DNA from: Hyphomicrobiales bacterium
GTDB taxonomy: Bacteria > Pseudomonadota > Alphaproteobacteria > Rhizobiales > Rhizobiaceae
Direction: 5' to 3'
DNA: 64,000 bases
Assembly (NCBI GenBank): GCA_900471485.1
Contig: UCEU01000004.1
Coordinates: forward strand, 157,900-221,899
Below, one piece after another: positions 34,953 to 43,715 of the stretch. The position numbers were made by a program, and so were the translations under genes. Each line of letters opens with the position of its first letter. The stretch's first letter is position 1. The notes beneath the pieces are model-generated. The model made no database searches. It was given only the letters and a program-made list of their open reading frames with translations, and had not been told where the DNA came from.

Positions 34953-35909
34953 ATGAAAAAAATTTTGCATCTTATCAGCGTCGCGGCATTCGTCTCCGCT
35001 TCGCTTTCTCCCGCCTACGCCTTCGAACCGGAATCGACGGACCCCATCAAGATGATGGTCGCCGATTGGACGTCGATGTCGATCGATACGGAAATCGTCG
35101 GACAGATTCTGTCGTCCTACGGCTACAACGTTGAGAAGGTCGTCGCCGACGATTCCGCCAGATATCCGGGCTTCGAGGCCGGCGACCTGGATATTGCCAT
35201 GGAAACCTGGCAGACCACGCAGCAGACCGCGTTCCAGAAGTCCGTCGCGACCGGCAAGGTGCTCGACCTCGGTGAAACGGGCCTGCACGCCAAGGAAGAG
35301 TGGTGGTACCCCTCCTATATGAAGGAAAAGTGCCCCGGTCTTCCCGATTGGCAGGCCCTGAAAAAGTGCGCGGAAGCCTTCTCTACGCCGGATACGGCGC
35401 CCAAGGGCCGCTATCTGTCAGGCCCGGTCGGCTGGGGCGGCCATGACGAGGAGCGTGTCGCTGCCTTGGACCTACCGTTCGACGTCGTGCATGCGGGCAC
35501 GGATGCAGGCCTCTTCGCCGAGCTGAAATCGGCCTACGAGCGGCAGGCGCCGATCGTCCTGTGGGTCTATGTTCCGCATTGGGTTCCTTCAGTCTACTCC
35601 GGCGAATTTGTCCAGTTTCCGAAGTATGAGGACGCCTGCTATTCCGATCCGGCATGGGGCGTGAACCCGAAGGCCGCGTATGATTGCGGCAAACCTGAAG
35701 GCTGGATCAAGAAGATGGGCTGGGCCGAAGGCGAGAAGAAATGGCCTTGCGCCTACCAGATCGTCCGAAACTTCCAGATGGACAACGAGACGATGAGCAA
35801 ACTCGTCCAGCAGGTAGATGTCGACGGAGGCAAGCTCGAAGACGTCGTCGGCGAGTGGCTGAAGGCGAATGAAGACGTCTGGCGCAAGTGGGCAGCCTGC
35901 GCTGCATAG
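34953..35909 (+). CDS. Glycine betaine/proline-type ABC substrate-binding protein (OpuAC/ProX)
   Basis: Periplasmic binding protein of 318 residues. A Sec signal peptide (MKKILHLISVAAFVSASLS, cleavage probably after AYA) precedes an OpuAC domain with IKMMVADWTSMSIDTEIVGQ, YPGFEAGDLDIAMETWQT and LWVYVPHWVP. Aromatic residues in these positions form the cage for quaternary amines in the family, and the many tryptophans here fit. ATG 34953 follows AAAGGGAACG; the open frame upstream overlaps the SDR stop. Probable ligand: a betaine, choline or carnitine-like compound. Confidence 0.87.
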   Translation: MKKILHLISVAAFVSASLSPAYAFEPESTDPIKMMVADWTSMSIDTEIVGQILSSYGYNVEKVVADDSARYPGFEAGDLDIAMETWQTTQQTAFQKSVATGKVLDLGETGLHAKEEWWYPSYMKEKCPGLPDWQALKKCAEAFSTPDTAPKGRYLSGPVGWGGHDEERVAALDLPFDVVHAGTDAGLFAELKSAYERQAPIVLWVYVPHWVPSVYSGEFVQFPKYEDACYSDPAWGVNPKAAYDCGKPEGWIKKMGWAEGEKKWPCAYQIVRNFQMDNETMSKLVQQVDVDGGKLEDVVGEWLKANEDVWRKWAACAA

Positions 35910-35915
35910 TGGTTG

Positions 35916-35941
35916 AGGGGCGCCGCGCAAACGGCGCCCCT
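35916..35941 (+). promoter_or_regulatory. Intercistronic hairpin after the betaine-type binding protein
   Basis: Perfect 10-base-pair stem AGGGGCGCCG (35916-35925) / CGGCGCCCCT (35932-35941), 6-base loop. It ends 2 bases before the permease's first ATG and has no T run; likely stabilises the binding-protein message and lowers permease translation. Confidence 0.65.
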
Positions 35942-35943
35942 AT

Positions 35944-37938
35944 ATGCTTGGGACCAGACTCGTGATCACCACCGCGCAATCCAGCCGTTCTCTCAGACCG
36001 GCACATTACCCTCTGATCGCCATGGCGCTTGGCCTTGCCGCCGCGCTCGTGATCGGCTTTCTTTTCCCGACCGTCGACTTCGGCGTCCCTGCATGGCTTC
36101 GGCTTCCCTTGTCGGATTGGGCCGAAAAGACCATGCAGTTCCTCGCATCCGGTCTGCATGTCGGTGGCCTCACTCTCCAACAGCTGACGAGGATCGTCGC
36201 CGCCGGATTCGATGCGCCGATCAAGGCCCTAGTCGCCGTCTTCGTCGATGGCGTCGCGAAGGGATCCGGTTTCAACAAGGTTCAGATCGTTCCGCCGGTT
36301 TCATGGCTAGCTGTCGCGATCGTCGTCGTGTTTGCCTGCCATCGGCTGGGTTCCCTCCGGCTGGCCGTGCTTGGCGTGGTCGTGACGGGTTACATCGTTC
36401 TTTTCGGCTTCTATGCGCCGGCAATGCTGACTTTGATCAACGTGCTCGGCAGCATCGTCTTCGCCGTCGTCGCGGGGCTGGGGCTCGGTATCTGGGCCTA
36501 TTCCGACGACCGCGTCTACAGCGCCGTGCGCGCCGTCATGAACATCATGCAGACGGTGCCCATCTTCTCCTACCTGCTGCCAACGCTGCTGTTCTTCGGT
36601 TACGGCCCGAGCGCAGCACTCCTTGCCACCGTCATCTATGCCATGCCGCCAATGGTCCACGCGACGGTTCTGGCCTTCCGCGCCATCCCGCCGGAAATCG
36701 TGGAATATGCCCGGATGGCGGGCTGCACGCCAAGGCAGGTGCTGTGGCGGGTCGAACTGCCGACCGCGCTGCCGAAACTGGCAATCGGTGTGAACCAGGC
36801 CGTGATGATGTCGTTCAACATGGTCATCATCACCTCGATGATCGGGGTCGGCGGTCTCGGCTATCTCGTCCTCCAGTCGCTGCGCAAGCTCGACATCGGA
36901 TCGGGAATGCAGGCCGGCATGGCTATCGTCCTGCTGGGCGTGCTGCTCGATCGAATGACCATGGCCTATTCCGACCGGGTTGGGCGCGCCAAGGATCGAC
37001 TCGGTGCCCGGCAGTACGGCCCGCTGGCTGCGATCGTCGCGGCGCTGACTGCTCTCAGCATCGCTCTGCCGGTGCTCCAGAAGTGGCCGTCGGCCTGGAC
37101 CATCACCTCCGCGCCGTTCTGGAACGGCCTGGTCAGCTGGATCAACGTCCACCTTTTCGACTGGCTCGAAGCGATCCGGACGTTTCTCTTGCTCGATATC
37201 CTCAACCCCTATCGCAACGCCGTGGCGGTACTGCCGTTCGTGCCGGTGCTTGTCGTCGTTACACTGGCGGGTCTGTTGCTTGGGGGTACTCGGACCGCGC
37301 TGTTCGTCGGCGTGCTGACGGCCTTCATTGGCAGTGCCGGATTCTGGGAGCCGGCCCTGAACTCCTTTTATCTGGTCTCGGTCTCCGTTGCCGCGGCCCT
37401 CTTGGCAGGGGTGCCGATCGGCCTGTTCTTTGCAAGACGGGAGGCGTGGCGCGCGCCTGTTGCGTTCTTTCTCGATACGCTGCAAACGCTCCCGACGCTC
37501 GTTTACCTGCTGCCGGCCGTCATGTTGTTTCGAAACGGCGACGTGTCGGCGATCTTCGCGATCTCGGCCTACGCCGTCGCGACCGTTATCCGCTATGTGA
37601 TCGAGGGGATCAGGAACGTTCCCGTTGAAAGGCGTGAGGCAGGGCTGATGAACGGCTGCAGTCCGCTTCAGCTCTTCGTGCACATCGATTTGCCGAGTGC
37701 TCTTCCGTCGCTTCTCCTCGGGCTGAACCAGACGATCATGATGGCCCTGTCAATGCTTATCATCGCCGCCATGGTCGGCACCAAAGATCTCGGCCAGGAG
37801 GTGTTCATGAGCCTGACGCGAGCACAGACGGGAACCGGCATTGTCGTCGGCCTTTGCGTTGCGGCGTTGGGCCTGATCGCCGACGCCCTTTTGAAATCGG
37901 CGGCCGAACGCGTTTCGCGCGCATCGAAAGAACACTGA
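35944..37938 (+). CDS. Glycine betaine-type ABC permease, double-length (two fused ProW-like units)
   Basis: Inner-membrane protein of 664 residues, about twice the usual ProW length. Two permease units are visible. The first (about 90-340) has FRAIPPEIVEYARMAGCTPR and PTALPKLAIGVNQAVMMSFN; the second (about 440-655) has IEGIRNVPVERREAGLMNGC and PSALPSLLLGLNQTIMMALS. Both keep the coupling-loop order, so one chain may replace a permease dimer. ATG 35944 lies directly on the hairpin with no ribosome binding site; ATG 36022 is a later option. The next gene starts 3 bases after the stop. Confidence 0.88.
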   Translation: MLGTRLVITTAQSSRSLRPAHYPLIAMALGLAAALVIGFLFPTVDFGVPAWLRLPLSDWAEKTMQFLASGLHVGGLTLQQLTRIVAAGFDAPIKALVAVFVDGVAKGSGFNKVQIVPPVSWLAVAIVVVFACHRLGSLRLAVLGVVVTGYIVLFGFYAPAMLTLINVLGSIVFAVVAGLGLGIWAYSDDRVYSAVRAVMNIMQTVPIFSYLLPTLLFFGYGPSAALLATVIYAMPPMVHATVLAFRAIPPEIVEYARMAGCTPRQVLWRVELPTALPKLAIGVNQAVMMSFNMVIITSMIGVGGLGYLVLQSLRKLDIGSGMQAGMAIVLLGVLLDRMTMAYSDRVGRAKDRLGARQYGPLAAIVAALTALSIALPVLQKWPSAWTITSAPFWNGLVSWINVHLFDWLEAIRTFLLLDILNPYRNAVAVLPFVPVLVVVTLAGLLLGGTRTALFVGVLTAFIGSAGFWEPALNSFYLVSVSVAAALLAGVPIGLFFARREAWRAPVAFFLDTLQTLPTLVYLLPAVMLFRNGDVSAIFAISAYAVATVIRYVIEGIRNVPVERREAGLMNGCSPLQLFVHIDLPSALPSLLLGLNQTIMMALSMLIIAAMVGTKDLGQEVFMSLTRAQTGTGIVVGLCVAALGLIADALLKSAAERVSRASKEH

Positions 37939-37941
37939 ATC

Positions 37942-39003
37942 ATGGAAACACAATCTCAGAAAACCAAGATCGAGAACCAGCCGCCAATGCTTCGGTGCGA
38001 CGGCGTCTCGAAATTCTTCGGTCGAAACGCAGGCGCCTCGGCCAGTCGGGATCTGCGTCGGCTCAGCGATGCGGAACTTCGCGAGCAGGGCCTTGTTGCC
38101 GCGGTGCGCGATGCAAGCTTCGAGGTCGCTCGCGGAGAGACCTTCGTCATCATGGGCCTGTCCGGGTCGGGCAAGTCGACGCTGCTGCGCTGCCTGACCA
38201 GGCTGATCGAACCGACATATGGCAACGTCGTCGTCGACGGCGCTGATGTCACGGCCGCCGATGAACGGGAGCTCATCGAGATCCGCCGCCGCAAGATGGG
38301 CATGGTGTTCCAGCACTTTGCGCTGTTGCCCAATCGCTCGGTGTTGGGAAACGTGCTGTTTCCCATGCAGGTCCAGGGCGTCGATGCCAAGACGGCGAAC
38401 GCCCGGGCCCTCGAACTCCTGACGCTTGTCGGACTGCAGGGGCTAGAACACCGCCGCCCTTCGGAGTTGTCGGGAGGTCAGCAGCAACGCGTCGGAATCG
38501 CCCGAAGTCTTGCCACCGACCCGCCGGTCTGGTTCCTCGATGAGCCGTTTTCGGCGCTTGACCCCCTGATCCGCATGGATTTGCAGGCCGAACTGCTGCG
38601 CCTTCAGGCAACCCTTGCCAAGACGACCGTCTTCGTCACCCACGACCTCGACGAGGCCATTCGCCTTGCGGATCGGATCGCCATAATGGAGCATGGCCGC
38701 ATCGTTCAGATCGGGTCGCCGGAGGATCTCGTCCTCAATCCCGCGACGGCCTATGTCAAGCGTTTCGTCTCCAAGGTGCCGTTGTCAAAGGTGGTCTCGG
38801 TGGGCCGGCTGACGAAGGACGGCACGCCGCCGGCGAACGCGATGCCACTGCCGGCGGGCAGCGTCATAGGCGATTTGGCGGAGGACATTCTCGGCGGACC
38901 GGCCGTTTTCGCGGTAACGCGCGCGGACGGCAAGGTTTTGGGCGTGCTTGAGAAGAGCAGCGCGCTTAGGATACTTGCCAATCTCGAAGAGAATCGTTCT
39001 TGA
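37942..39003 (+). CDS. Glycine betaine/proline-type ABC ATP-binding protein (ProV-like)
   Basis: ATPase of 353 residues. Walker A GLSGSGKST (about 73-81), Q-loop VFQHFALLPN, signature LSGGQQQR, Walker B VWFLDEPFSALD and switch VTHDLDEA. The serine-for-proline Walker A and the FALLPNR stretch are ProV hallmarks. The C-terminal tail (about 275-353) is shorter than a full pair of CBS domains. Completes the importer of 34953 and 35944. Confidence 0.9.
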   Translation: METQSQKTKIENQPPMLRCDGVSKFFGRNAGASASRDLRRLSDAELREQGLVAAVRDASFEVARGETFVIMGLSGSGKSTLLRCLTRLIEPTYGNVVVDGADVTAADERELIEIRRRKMGMVFQHFALLPNRSVLGNVLFPMQVQGVDAKTANARALELLTLVGLQGLEHRRPSELSGGQQQRVGIARSLATDPPVWFLDEPFSALDPLIRMDLQAELLRLQATLAKTTVFVTHDLDEAIRLADRIAIMEHGRIVQIGSPEDLVLNPATAYVKRFVSKVPLSKVVSVGRLTKDGTPPANAMPLPAGSVIGDLAEDILGGPAVFAVTRADGKVLGVLEKSSALRILANLEENRS

Positions 39004-39030
39004 GTTTCCCGAACCCCAAGGAGCTCTTCA

Positions 39031-40020
39031 ATGCCGACGGCCGTGAATGAAACCGCGCAAGCCTTGAGAGTAGGCTTTATCCTTTCTCGCCAATTCACGT
39101 TGTCGGCGTTTTCGTTGTTCGTCGATACTCTTCGGCTGGCGAGCGACGAGCTGGACAGGTCGCGCCGCGTCCGATGCGACTGGGAGGTGATCAGCAGCAG
39201 CCGGCATCTTGTCACTTCGAGCTGTGGGGTTAGTCTTGCGCCGACCTCGTCGCTAGGCGACCCGAAACGGTTCGATTACCTCGTGGTCGTCGGTGGTCTG
39301 CTGAACGTAGAACAGCCGATCGACCATGAGACCTTGGCATTCCTGAGAAAAGCGGACGCCGTCGGCGTCAAGCTTGTCGGCGTGTGCACCGGCAGTTTCG
39401 TTCTGGCATCCGCTGGATTGCTCAAGGGGCACAAGGTCTGCGTCAGCTGGCTTCATCACGCAGAGTTCAAGAACCGGTTTCCCGATCTCACGGTCGTTTC
39501 CGATCAGATTTTCAGCATCGATCGCCGCAGGGCGACCTGCGCCGGTGGATCGAGCGCGGCCGATTTCGCCGCACACCTCGTGCGCAAGCATGTGGGGATC
39601 GACGCGGAGCGCAATGCCATGGAGGTTCTGCAGATCGGCAAAGCGCGTTCGCAGCATGACGCCCAGGCCCGCAATCCAATCGACTGTACCGTCGGGGATC
39701 GCCGCATCAGATCGGCGTTACTACTCATGGAGCAACATATCGAAGACCAGTTGGGGGTAGAGACGATCGCCAGACGTGTCGGTCTGTCGCGGCGCCAACT
39801 GGAGCGGCTCTTCTTGTCGGAAACAGGCAAATCGCCGCGCAATGTCTATACGGGGATTCGTCTGGAGAAGGCCAAGAGCCTTCTCGCACATACCGAGGTG
39901 TTGTTGCTCGATATCGCCTATGATCTCGGCTTCGGCAGTGGCGCTCAATTCGCCCGCCTCTTCAAGCGCGAATTCGGTTTGACCCCGACCGGCTTTCGCA
40001 AGCAATTCGCCCGGCAGTGA
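39031..40020 (+). CDS. GlxA family regulator (DJ-1/PfpI plus AraC HTH), second copy in the window
   Basis: A 329-residue regulator with a DJ-1/PfpI domain at about 10-190 (FILSRQFTLSAFSLFVDTLR, GVCTGSFVLASAGLLKGH, with a cysteine at the elbow) and an AraC domain at about 225-325 (IARRVGLSRRQLERLF, IAYDLGFGSGAQFARLFK). AAGGAG precedes the ATG. It follows the betaine-type ATPase by 27 bases, so it is probably the regulator of this importer. Members of this family (GbdR, CdhR) activate glycine betaine and carnitine catabolism, which agrees with the transporter type. Related to the regulator at 25200 but clearly distinct. Confidence 0.88.
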   Translation: MPTAVNETAQALRVGFILSRQFTLSAFSLFVDTLRLASDELDRSRRVRCDWEVISSSRHLVTSSCGVSLAPTSSLGDPKRFDYLVVVGGLLNVEQPIDHETLAFLRKADAVGVKLVGVCTGSFVLASAGLLKGHKVCVSWLHHAEFKNRFPDLTVVSDQIFSIDRRRATCAGGSSAADFAAHLVRKHVGIDAERNAMEVLQIGKARSQHDAQARNPIDCTVGDRRIRSALLLMEQHIEDQLGVETIARRVGLSRRQLERLFLSETGKSPRNVYTGIRLEKAKSLLAHTEVLLLDIAYDLGFGSGAQFARLFKREFGLTPTGFRKQFARQ

Positions 40021-40082
40021 CGGGGAGCCTACCGCAGGAATCACAGACCGGCGACTGATCCTCTGTCATCCAGCGCCCATGA

Positions 40083-40343
40083 CTATTCGTGGTTGGAACA
40101 GACAGCTATCTTGCCGCCCTCCAGCCCGACGAAAATTACGCCTCCACTTTCCAGGGCAAGTTTCAGCTGCGCTTCCGTCGCGCGGTGAATATCATGGCGC
40201 CCACCTTCGTAGTCACGAACGGTGCTGCGCGACACACCTGCCCGTGCCGACAGCTCGAGTTGTGTCCAGTCCAGGAAGCCGCGGGCAGCTCGACAGAGTG
40301 CGGGCGTCAAAATCTTGTGGTCGTGCGCTTGACCCATCTTCAA
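40083..40343 (-). CDS. Small XRE family HTH protein
   Basis: An 86-residue protein made of one helix-turn-helix: CRAARGFLDWTQLELSARAG, then VSRSTVRDYEGGRHD, and a short tail with GGVIFVGLEGG. The tail pattern is common in small rhizobial XRE proteins. It is divergent from the Mrp antiporter operon across 58 bases and may regulate it. Starts are possible at codons 1 and 3. Confidence 0.8.
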   Translation of the reverse strand: MKMGQAHDHKILTPALCRAARGFLDWTQLELSARAGVSRSTVRDYEGGRHDIHRATEAQLKLALESGGVIFVGLEGGKIAVCSNHE

Positions 40344-40401
40344 CTATCGCCCATATTGGTTGATATCTAACATATAAACTAATTTTAATCGGATTTCTAG
40401 G

Positions 40402-43380
40402 GTGAGCGTCAGAGACGCGAATCCGGGAGTGACGAGTCGGAAAGGATCGATCGTTGGGATAACAGCTGGACCGTTCATGCTCGTTGCCCTGTTGCTGATT
40501 CCGTTTGCGGGGAGCATCCTATCGGCGCTCTTCCTGAGGACGGCATCACGTCGACTACCTGCGGGCCTTGCCGGTTTCGCCGTCCTTACATCCCTTTTGC
40601 TTACCGCCTCTTTGTATCCGCAGGTTTCCGACGGCGGCGTCATTCGTTTCAATGCGCAATGGCTTCCCCAGCTCGGTCTCGATCTGACGCTGCGCATGGA
40701 TGCCTTTGCATGGATTTTCACCATGCTGATCACCTCCATCGGCTTCCTGGTGATCCTCTACGCTCGCTATTACATGTCGGAAGATGATCCGGTCCCGCGG
40801 TTCTTCTCGTTCCTGCTTGCATTCATGGGAGCAATGGTCGGCATTGTCATTTCAGGCAATGTCATCCTGCTGTCGGTGTTCTGGGAACTTACAAGCATCT
40901 TCTCGTTCCTGCTGATCAGCTACTGGCACAACAATGCTGCCGCCCGAGACGGCGCGCGAATGGCGCTGACGATCACCGGTATCGGTGGCTTCTGCCTGTT
41001 GATCGGCCTGATCCTGCTCGGCAAGATCGTCGGCAGCTACGATCTGGACAAGATCCTGAACTCAGGCGACCTGATCCGAAATCATAGCCTCTATGTGCCC
41101 GCGCTGATCTTCATTCTGCTTGGAGCTCTGACGAAGAGCGCCCAGTTCCCATTCCATTTCTGGCTGCCCAACGCCATGTCGGCGCCGACGCCCGTGTCGG
41201 CATTCCTGCATTCGGCAACGATGGTGAAGGCGGGGGTCTTCCTGCTTGTGCGCTTCTGGCCCGTCTTGTCGGGAACCTACGAGTGGTTCTGGATTCTCGG
41301 CGCCGCGGGCATGATTACCTTGCTGTTAGGCGCCTACTTCGCGATATTCCAGCGCGATTTGAAGGGTCTTCTGGCCTATTCGACGATCAGTCATCTCGGA
41401 TTGATCACGACGCTGCTGAGCCTCGGAAGCCCTTTGGCGACGGTGGCGGCGATTTTCCACATGCTCAATCACGCGACGTTCAAGGCTTCGCTGTTCATGG
41501 CGGCGGGTATCATCGACCACGAGACCGGGACGCGCGATATGCGCAAGCTGAGCGGCTTGTACCGGTTCATGCCGATCACGGCGACGCTTGCCGTCGTCGC
41601 CAGCGCCGCCATGGCGGGCGTGCCGCTGCTGAACGGATTTCTCTCGAAAGAGATGTTCTTCGCGGAAGCGGTCGAGACGCATGCCGATTCCATTCTCGAC
41701 AGAATCCTGCCCTATGTCGCAACGCTCGCCAGCGCCTTCAGCGTTGCCTACTCCCTGCGCTTCATTCACACCGTCTTCTTCGGCCCCCCGCCGACAGACC
41801 TGCCGATCGCCCATCCGCACGAACCGCCGCGCTGGATGCGCTTCCCGATCGAGTTTCTCGTCGTGTTGTGCCTGGTTGTCGGTATCGTGCCGGCACTCTC
41901 GATCGGACCGTTTCTCCATAGCGCCGTGATCAGCGTTCTGAGAAACGACACGCCTGAGTACAGCCTCTCGCTGTGGCACGGGATCAATCTCCCACTGATC
42001 ATGAGCGTCATCGCGCTGATCGCCGGAACCGCGATCTACTGGGCGTTGAAAGGCTATCTGTCTCGTTGCGATGATGGCCCGCCCTTTATCCGGCGGCTGA
42101 AGGGGCAGCGCATTTTCGAGCGAATCCTCGTGGAAGTCTCCTGGCGCTGGGCGCGCGTTGCCGAGCGGCGCTTGGGAACACGCAAGCTGCAGCCGCAGTT
42201 GCGGTGGCTGGTGGTTGCCGGCCTTCTGGCTGGCGCCCTGCCGCTCTATCTCCGCGGCTTCGAGCATCGCCCCTTTGTCTATTCCGGCGTCGATCCCGTC
42301 TTCACCGCGCTCTGGGTGATCGGGGTCTGCCTGGCGATCGGCACCGCCTATACGGCCAAATACCACCGACTTGCCGCACTGGTCATGCTCGGCGGCGTCG
42401 GCCTCATCGTGTGCACCACCTTCGTATGGCTTTCCGCACCCGACCTCGCCATCACCCAGTTGCTGGTCGAAATCGTCACCACCGTCCTCATCCTCTTGGG
42501 ACTGCGGTGGCTACCGAAGCGATCCGAAGACATTCGCGAATCCATGACGATCCGCGCCCGGTTCCGGCGCTTCCGGGACTTCGCGCTTGCGGTCCTCTGC
42601 GGCGTCGCCATGTCGGCAATCGCCTATGCCGTGATGACGATGCCGGTGCCTGACGCGATCGCTAACTATTTCCTCGAGCATGCCTATTCGCTCGGCGGCG
42701 GACGCAATGTCGTCAATGTCATTCTCGTGGATTTCCGCGGCTTCGACACGCTGGGCGAAATCGCGGTGCTGGGGGTCGTGTCGCTCACCGTCTACGGTCT
42801 GCTGCGTCGCTTCCGCCCGGCTGAAGACAGCATGGGGATGCCGGAGCAGCAGCAGGTTCAGAACCGCTTCGACGAGGAGCGGCCCGAGCGTTCGGCTGGT
42901 GACACAGTGCGCGACTACCTGCTCGTGCCATCGGTCATCATGCAGTGGATGTTCCCCGTGATCATCACCTTCTCGGTCTACCTCTTCATGCGCGGGCACG
43001 ATCTGCCGGGCGGCGGGTTCTCGGCGGGATTGACGCTCTCGATCGCCTTTCTGTTGCAATATCTCGCCGGCGGCACGCGCTGGGCCGAGGACCGCATCCG
43101 CATTCTGCCGCTGCGCTGGATGGGCGCGGGACTGTTGACGGCGGTGCTGACGGGCGCCGGTGCGTGGTTGCTCGGCTATCCGTTCCTGACTTCGCATTCT
43201 CGCTATCTCGAACTGCCCCTGATCGGCAAGGTGCCGGCGGCGACGGCGCTGCTCTTCGATCTTGGCGTCTTCTCGCTGGTCGTCGGATCGACCGTGCTGA
43301 TCCTTGTCGCCCTTGCCCACCAATCGCTGCGGATCAATCGCCTGCGCACGATCGAAGCGGCCAAATCGGAGGAGCGGTGA
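40402..43380 (+). CDS. mrpA: Monovalent cation/H+ antiporter subunit A (MrpA/PhaAB, fused with B)
   Basis: Large membrane subunit of 992 residues, the fused A+B form found in rhizobia. N-terminal NADH-dehydrogenase-like antiporter domain (about 90-450, with FLLISYWHNNAAARDGARMA, KSAQFPFHFWLPNAMSAPTP and HSATMVKAGVFLL), a middle MbhD/E-like region (about 640-790) and a C-terminal MnhB domain (about 830-975, with HDLPGGGFSAGLTLS). It exports Na+ or K+ in exchange for protons. GTG 40402 gives the longest form; ATG 40477 (LVALLLIPFAGS) is closer to the usual family start and neither has a clear ribosome binding site. The next gene overlaps the stop by one base. Confidence 0.92.
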   Translation: MSVRDANPGVTSRKGSIVGITAGPFMLVALLLIPFAGSILSALFLRTASRRLPAGLAGFAVLTSLLLTASLYPQVSDGGVIRFNAQWLPQLGLDLTLRMDAFAWIFTMLITSIGFLVILYARYYMSEDDPVPRFFSFLLAFMGAMVGIVISGNVILLSVFWELTSIFSFLLISYWHNNAAARDGARMALTITGIGGFCLLIGLILLGKIVGSYDLDKILNSGDLIRNHSLYVPALIFILLGALTKSAQFPFHFWLPNAMSAPTPVSAFLHSATMVKAGVFLLVRFWPVLSGTYEWFWILGAAGMITLLLGAYFAIFQRDLKGLLAYSTISHLGLITTLLSLGSPLATVAAIFHMLNHATFKASLFMAAGIIDHETGTRDMRKLSGLYRFMPITATLAVVASAAMAGVPLLNGFLSKEMFFAEAVETHADSILDRILPYVATLASAFSVAYSLRFIHTVFFGPPPTDLPIAHPHEPPRWMRFPIEFLVVLCLVVGIVPALSIGPFLHSAVISVLRNDTPEYSLSLWHGINLPLIMSVIALIAGTAIYWALKGYLSRCDDGPPFIRRLKGQRIFERILVEVSWRWARVAERRLGTRKLQPQLRWLVVAGLLAGALPLYLRGFEHRPFVYSGVDPVFTALWVIGVCLAIGTAYTAKYHRLAALVMLGGVGLIVCTTFVWLSAPDLAITQLLVEIVTTVLILLGLRWLPKRSEDIRESMTIRARFRRFRDFALAVLCGVAMSAIAYAVMTMPVPDAIANYFLEHAYSLGGGRNVVNVILVDFRGFDTLGEIAVLGVVSLTVYGLLRRFRPAEDSMGMPEQQQVQNRFDEERPERSAGDTVRDYLLVPSVIMQWMFPVIITFSVYLFMRGHDLPGGGFSAGLTLSIAFLLQYLAGGTRWAEDRIRILPLRWMGAGLLTAVLTGAGAWLLGYPFLTSHSRYLELPLIGKVPAATALLFDLGVFSLVVGSTVLILVALAHQSLRINRLRTIEAAKSEER

Positions 43381-43715
43381 TGGAACTGGTTCTGTCGATC
43401 GCCATCGGCATCATGACGAGCTGCGGGGTCTGGCTTATCCTGCGCCCGCGCACGTATCAGGTCATCATCGGGCTCTCGCTGCTCTCCTACGCCGTCAATC
43501 TGTTCATCTTCGGCGTCGGCGGCGTGAAGGCCAACGTGCCGCCGATCCTGGGAGGCGATGATCCGTCCATTCTCGCCGATCCGGTGCCGCAGGCCCTGGT
43601 GCTGACTGCGATCGTCATCGGCTTTGCGACGACTGCGCTGTTTCTCGTCGTTCTCCTGGCGTCGCGCGGGCTGACGGGCAGCGACCATGTCGACGGAAGG
43701 AACGAGCCGAAATGA
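43380..43715 (+). CDS. mrpC: Na+/H+ antiporter subunit C (MrpC)
   Basis: A 111-residue membrane protein related to NuoK, with three helices and the family segment PRTYQVIIGLSLLSYAVNLF and DPVPQALVLTAIVIGFATTA. ATG 43380 overlaps the mrpA stop by one base; the frame open upstream is shadow. The usual third gene of the A/B-C-D-E-F-G order. Confidence 0.92.
   Translation: MELVLSIAIGIMTSCGVWLILRPRTYQVIIGLSLLSYAVNLFIFGVGGVKANVPPILGGDDPSILADPVPQALVLTAIVIGFATTALFLVVLLASRGLTGSDHVDGRNEPK

Noticed and set aside
35913..37628. Plus-strand open frame of 571 codons
   Set aside because: Overlaps the double-length permease in another frame; arginine- and glycine-rich composition, no membrane segments or known motifs.
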